DNA from: Oscheius dolichura
Lineage: Eukaryota; Nematoda; Chromadorea; Rhabditida; Rhabditidae
Assembly: GCA_932521035.1 (NCBI GenBank)
Contig: OW051494.1
Span: 4,326,001 to 4,390,000, forward strand
DNA: 64,000 bases
Reading direction: 5' to 3'
Part shown: piece by piece, positions 60,242 to 64,000 of the stretch
Layout of the letters: the number at the start of each line of letters is the position of its first letter
How positions within the stretch are numbered: position 1 is the first letter of the stretch
Notes under the pieces: generated by a model
Databases searched by the model: none
What the model saw: only the letters and a program-made list of their open reading frames with translations
What the model was told of the DNA's origin: nothing
Program-made: the position numbers and the translations under genes

Positions 60242-63200
60242 AATCGGAAGATAAGATACTCTTCCTCCCTGGCTGTATAACGGGTTCGCGGGATCCCTAG
60301 GGGGGATGCCCCTCTTGAAAAAGAGTTTTTTGAAGAAGATCCCCCACGGTAGATGTTACGGGAGGGGGATAATAGAATAATGAATTATTCACCGGGAGCC
60401 CGGAGGCCGATCGGGGATCGCCTTCTCCATGGGCGCAGCAGGCGGTCCAAAAAGACGACGACGGAATAAAAGTATCGGGAATAGCCCGAGAAGCACTGAA
60501 ATAGCCGGCGTGTATCAACAGAGAATATGAGAAATCGAAGAGTACAGTCAGGGGGACGGCCAGATGATTCAGGGACAGAAATAGACAGGGGGAGGTTGTC
60601 AGGTGGAAATAATCCCGACTCTAATTGGTAATAATTACAGGAAGGAACGGGTGGAGGAGGCCATCGGGAATGGGAACGGGGAAGGAGAGAGGATGGCGAG
60701 CAAAAGAGCAGTAAAGGCGGCTATCTACGGTGGGAGAAGTGTCCGAAGTGGAAAAGACGACTGTCTGTAGAGCAAACAAAGAGTTCGGGTTAGGCACAGC
60801 TGATAAGCGGCTGTCGAATCAATCGCACAGAACTACTTTACACTACCGTACCGGGCGGGAGGGCAGGTCTTTCGAACCGGGAACACATGTGTTTATCCGG
60901 GTATTTATGCCCCTAGTGGCCGCGACGGCCGCGCGCGAGGAGGACCAGGCGACGGAAGGCCCGGGAAGAGGGCCGTAGCTAGTGCGGTAAAAGGTGCAAA
61001 ACGGGGAGAGAGGCTGCTGGATGGGGGCTGGGGGTAAACGAAACCGGCCCGTCGGGGAAGAGGGCTGGCCGAACGTAATCAGATGGATCGCAGAGGGGGA
61101 GGGGCTTAGCTCCAAGTTGCCCGCCCTCCTCCCTGATTGGTGCATTAATTGAAGCCGGTAGAGGCCGTGAATTATGCAGGTAAAAGGCACCCAATTAGAG
61201 CTGATATGACCTCAGAGATCAGGAACCGGGGGAGACGTCGTCAGACTCGATAAGAGGCAGACCGCCTGTAGCTCGTCGTCAGCCACAGTATTATGCAAAG
61301 CCGCCGGCGCGACCGCCTCGCAATGCGGCCTTTTCTCCCTCTCCCGGTGGGCTGCTCTATTGCCCAGCGTTGTGTCTGGCCCCTCCCGGCGAGAGCCAAT
61401 CAAGAGGCTGGCCAGGCCACGCCCCGACTACGGTATCTCTCCCCCCTCCGCCGATAAGTGCTCCCTCGCACTTTGCGATTCACCCCGCAGGGGTCTCCGG
61501 GGAAATTCCTCTTCAATCAATGTCCCTCTCCGATCGAAGCCAACTGTTGCTTTAAAGCGGAGAGGCTGAATAATTTGGATAGACTCAACCCAGTACTGTA
61601 GGAATGACCCGGCCGGACTCTGCTACACTAAGGGGCTGTCCTCCCCCTAGCAAAAAGGTGACCTCGTAAAATGGAGAACAAGTTCGGGGCTTACGGTGAA
61701 CGGACTGTCACCCGACCATTGGGCAGCGTGATAAGGAGAGGCCCTATCTGCTTTGAAAGATGCACTGGGGGCAGAGAGCGCGGCAACATTGGAGGGGGCA
61801 GAAGGAGAGAAATAGTGGGCGGACGGCGGACACCCAGACAGGAACCCTTGACGTGGAGTAAATATGATAGTTAGCCCTGTCTCGGATTACGGTAGCCACC
61901 CGCTCAATTACGCCGACGGCTGGTGCCGACACTCCCTGCGCGACCACGGCTGACAGCACACTTGGGAAGTTTTTTTTAGATGGAGAGGACACAACGCAGG
62001 GCCTCCCACGACAATTTGGGAGAGGGACCGGAGAGGGGGGATTTTGTGGGAAAATAGACAGTATAATTACAGGGAGGACAGCGGAGAATATGGTAGAGGA
62101 GGAAGAGGCCGGCAGACGGCAGGGCCACGGGATCCGGGTCCGACGTAGAAAAACACAATTGGAGAGGGCGTGCTCACGTTTGTTCAGGACACAGCTGTGC
62201 CCTCGGGAAAAAAGTTGCGACCCGACCCGCTCTGGTTAAGAACCATCTTTCGCCTTCCCTCTACGAGTAGCAAGTCCTCGGTTTTTATAAACCGGGGATT
62301 ATCCTCCCTCTGGAAGATCCTCCTCATCCGGGGGGAGGTGGCTACAGTGTGACCGAGCTCCTCCTCTAGGGCGATCCCCTACCGTATAGGTATTTCAGTA
62401 GGAGGGGCGGAGGAGCAGGACGAAGAAATAAAAGGCTGGAGAGGATAAACTGACCCCTCCTATTGAAATATTCTAATCCATGGAAGAAGAGAAAACGGAT
62501 ATCTAGAGATCTTTAGAAAGGACGCCGGAAGAGCAGTTCTTACTGTTCCTCCTTCGATTATATGGTTATCAGAAGAGAAGTTGGCCTCCTGGAAAGAAGA
62601 GTGTACTCCGTCGACAGCCTATGATCCCGTGGATCTCATTAGACAACCAAGATGATGTGAATACTTTATCAGAGGGAACTGGCTCTCCCTCGTGGTCCTC
62701 TCTCTTACAATCTCTTCTTTTCTTCCTCTAGAAACCCTCTTCTTGGACCATCAATGGATTTCCCCCCGATTGGACCATCCAATTTGGATTTTTACAGTTT
62801 CGGAGACCAACTACCTCTGAAAGTTATTGTTTTTTGTTTAGATTAATTTTTCGCCCCCTAATCATTCAAATTTTTCCCACAAATAAACTACCCATGGTTT
62901 AAAATTTAAAATCTAAAAATTCAAGAGGATTTCCAAATATTTTTTCGACCATGTGCCCTCTTGACCTCTTGATCTCCACCGGGTCAAAACACAAGAAATT
63001 TCCCCCGGTAAAAATTTCGACCCCAGCCATAAATAATTTTGCACCCCTCATAAATGTTTCACGCGCCAGCTGAAAACAGTAGATCATCAGCTGTCAGGAA
63101 GGAACAATGGCGCGAGCCCCGCCCTCCACGCTTTGTCCGGCTGGTCCCCGCATTTTGGCCTCCTGCTCTCCGGTGCGGGTCGAGTAAGCCAATTGGTCAG

Positions 63201-63367
63201 GCAGCGAGTGTGCGCGGGAAGGCGAGAGGCGGCAGAGACCCGGCCGGGGTGGTGAGAAAACATGAGATTGGCGGAGGGAGGCGACCGAGACGCGACGCGC
63301 ACGCGGGGCGGTTTGGCTGTGCGCCGACTGGCTGTCTTCTTCGATAGGAATTTATTCGAAGCACAAC
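60242..63367. other. Long region between divergent Polycomb-group genes
   Basis: Should contain the 5' exons of the Psc-like gene and the Polycomb promoter. I found no RING finger. TACNGTA heptamers occur at 60844, 61429, 61594, 61888 and 62380. Stretches of GC-rich sequence alternate with purine-rich tracts; 62,830-63,060 is AT-rich. Open frames on both strands are unsupported. Confidence 0.4.
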
Positions 63368-64000
63368 ATGGCCGACAAGGAAAAGGAGAAGAAAGAAAAG
63401 GCCGGCACGGACAACAACGTCTTCGCCGTCGAGAAGCTCATCCGGACCAAGTTGGAGCGGGTAGGTATTTCTCTTTTCCCCTTTATTCCCCCGAACCGAA
63501 GATCACCCGGCCGCTAATTCCCAATTGTCCCACCTGCTCCGAGATTAGATTCCCTACGTAGTCCCCCATGCCCGAATAGTTTACCGTATCCGATTACAAT
63601 CCAACGACTCAATCAATCGGTCTGATCACTGATCCTCCTCTTCATAAACATCCAGCTTCCCTTTCAATAGCCCCTAATCGACTGCCCCCCCCCCCCCCCC
63701 CCCGTGCCAAAAGATCAATTAAATCGCTTTCTAACGTCTTGGTCCCGAGACTTTGACCCTCGGAACCAGTACGGGTTCAACTGGGGTCCATATAGTCAGG
63801 GCGCGCCTGTTCCAACATAGTCTCCCTTGGTTTGTGTATTTTGTTGCGAGTGGCCGGTCATCTATCACCCCCATTGATTTGATATTGCTAATGGACGACT
63901 TTTCAGGGCAAGACCTTCTACCTCGTCAAATGGAAAGGCTGGTCCGCGAGGTTTGTTTCTTCCTTTTCGAATAGACCCCCGGGGGGCAGCCGCCTCTGCG
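63368..64000 (+). CDS. Polycomb/CBX chromodomain protein, 3' end beyond window
   Basis: Reads H3K27me3 within PRC1. Exon 1 (63368-63460) encodes a Lys-rich start MADKEKEKKEKAGT, then NNVFAVEKLIRTKLER; exon 2 (63907-63950) continues GKTFYLVKWKGWSAR and a donor. VFAVEKL and KWKGW supply the three aromatic-cage positions (Phe, Trp, Trp). KWKGW is the Polycomb form, where HP1 proteins usually have KWKGY or KWKGF. The rest of the chromodomain and the C-terminal Pc box lie to the right. The intron is 446 nt, large for this window, and contains a 19-base C run. Confidence 0.8.
63685..63703 (+). repeat. Poly(C) tract (19 nt) in the Polycomb intron
   Basis: Uninterrupted run of 19 cytosines, i.e. poly(G) on the minus strand. 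Such tracts can form G-quadruplexes and are length-unstable in C. elegans when the DOG-1/FANCJ helicase is lost. Confidence 0.95.

Overview
The window reads as nuclear DNA of a nematode. Introns are very small (mostly 35-55 nt) and end in TTTCAG or TTTTAG. Several families are nematode-type: a transthyretin-like protein, three TTBK/CK1-like kinases, three threonine-rich secreted proteins with a C6-type cysteine domain, a repeat with TTTAAAGG-type palindromic ends, and many start codons placed directly behind a 3' splice site, as expected with spliced-leader trans-splicing. About 28 genes are packed into 64 kb, some ending only 10 bp apart. I cannot name the species. A Polycomb-type chromodomain gene at the right edge is absent from C. 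elegans in canonical form, so an early-branching nematode is one possibility.

Layout. 1-4.2 kb: 5' part of the ribonucleotide reductase large subunit (minus), facing a transthyretin-like gene (plus), with the shared promoter region partly duplicated and rearranged. 4.2-16.4 kb (GC-rich): a Ser-less esterase-like protein with a C-terminal ER-retention-like tail, two TTBK-like kinases, three Thr-rich/C6 secreted proteins and an F-box protein. 16.4-22.4 kb (AT-rich): a beta-propeller-like protein, an FYV7/CCDC59 rRNA-processing factor and a coiled-coil protein. 22.5-24.5 kb (GC-rich): an intracellular serpin carrying a tRNA-derived SINE-like insert. 24.8-36.2 kb (AT-rich): arfaptin, an AN1 zinc-finger protein with tandemly duplicated exons, Rheb, a complete but dead hAT element, an SRPK kinase and CHP1. 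36.3-44.8 kb (mostly GC-rich): a third TTBK-like kinase, two membrane-anchored carboxylesterases flanking a PH-like protein, and a palindromic MITE. 44.9-54.5 kb (AT-rich): a small acidic protein, an oxysterol-binding protein with PH and FFAT-like motif, cyclin Y and PITHD1. 54.5-64 kb (GC-rich, mostly non-coding): a RAWUL-domain Psc/PCGF-like gene and, divergently, the start of a Polycomb (CBX) gene.

How it fits together. The genes are not one pathway. AT-rich stretches hold conserved housekeeping and signalling genes, while GC-rich stretches hold expanded families and the Polycomb pair; the composition changes inside several genes. Two head-to-tail runs (17,982-24,462 and 37,922-44,814, both plus) have short intergenic gaps and look operon-like. 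Exon joins below were read by eye from frame and splice-site consensus.
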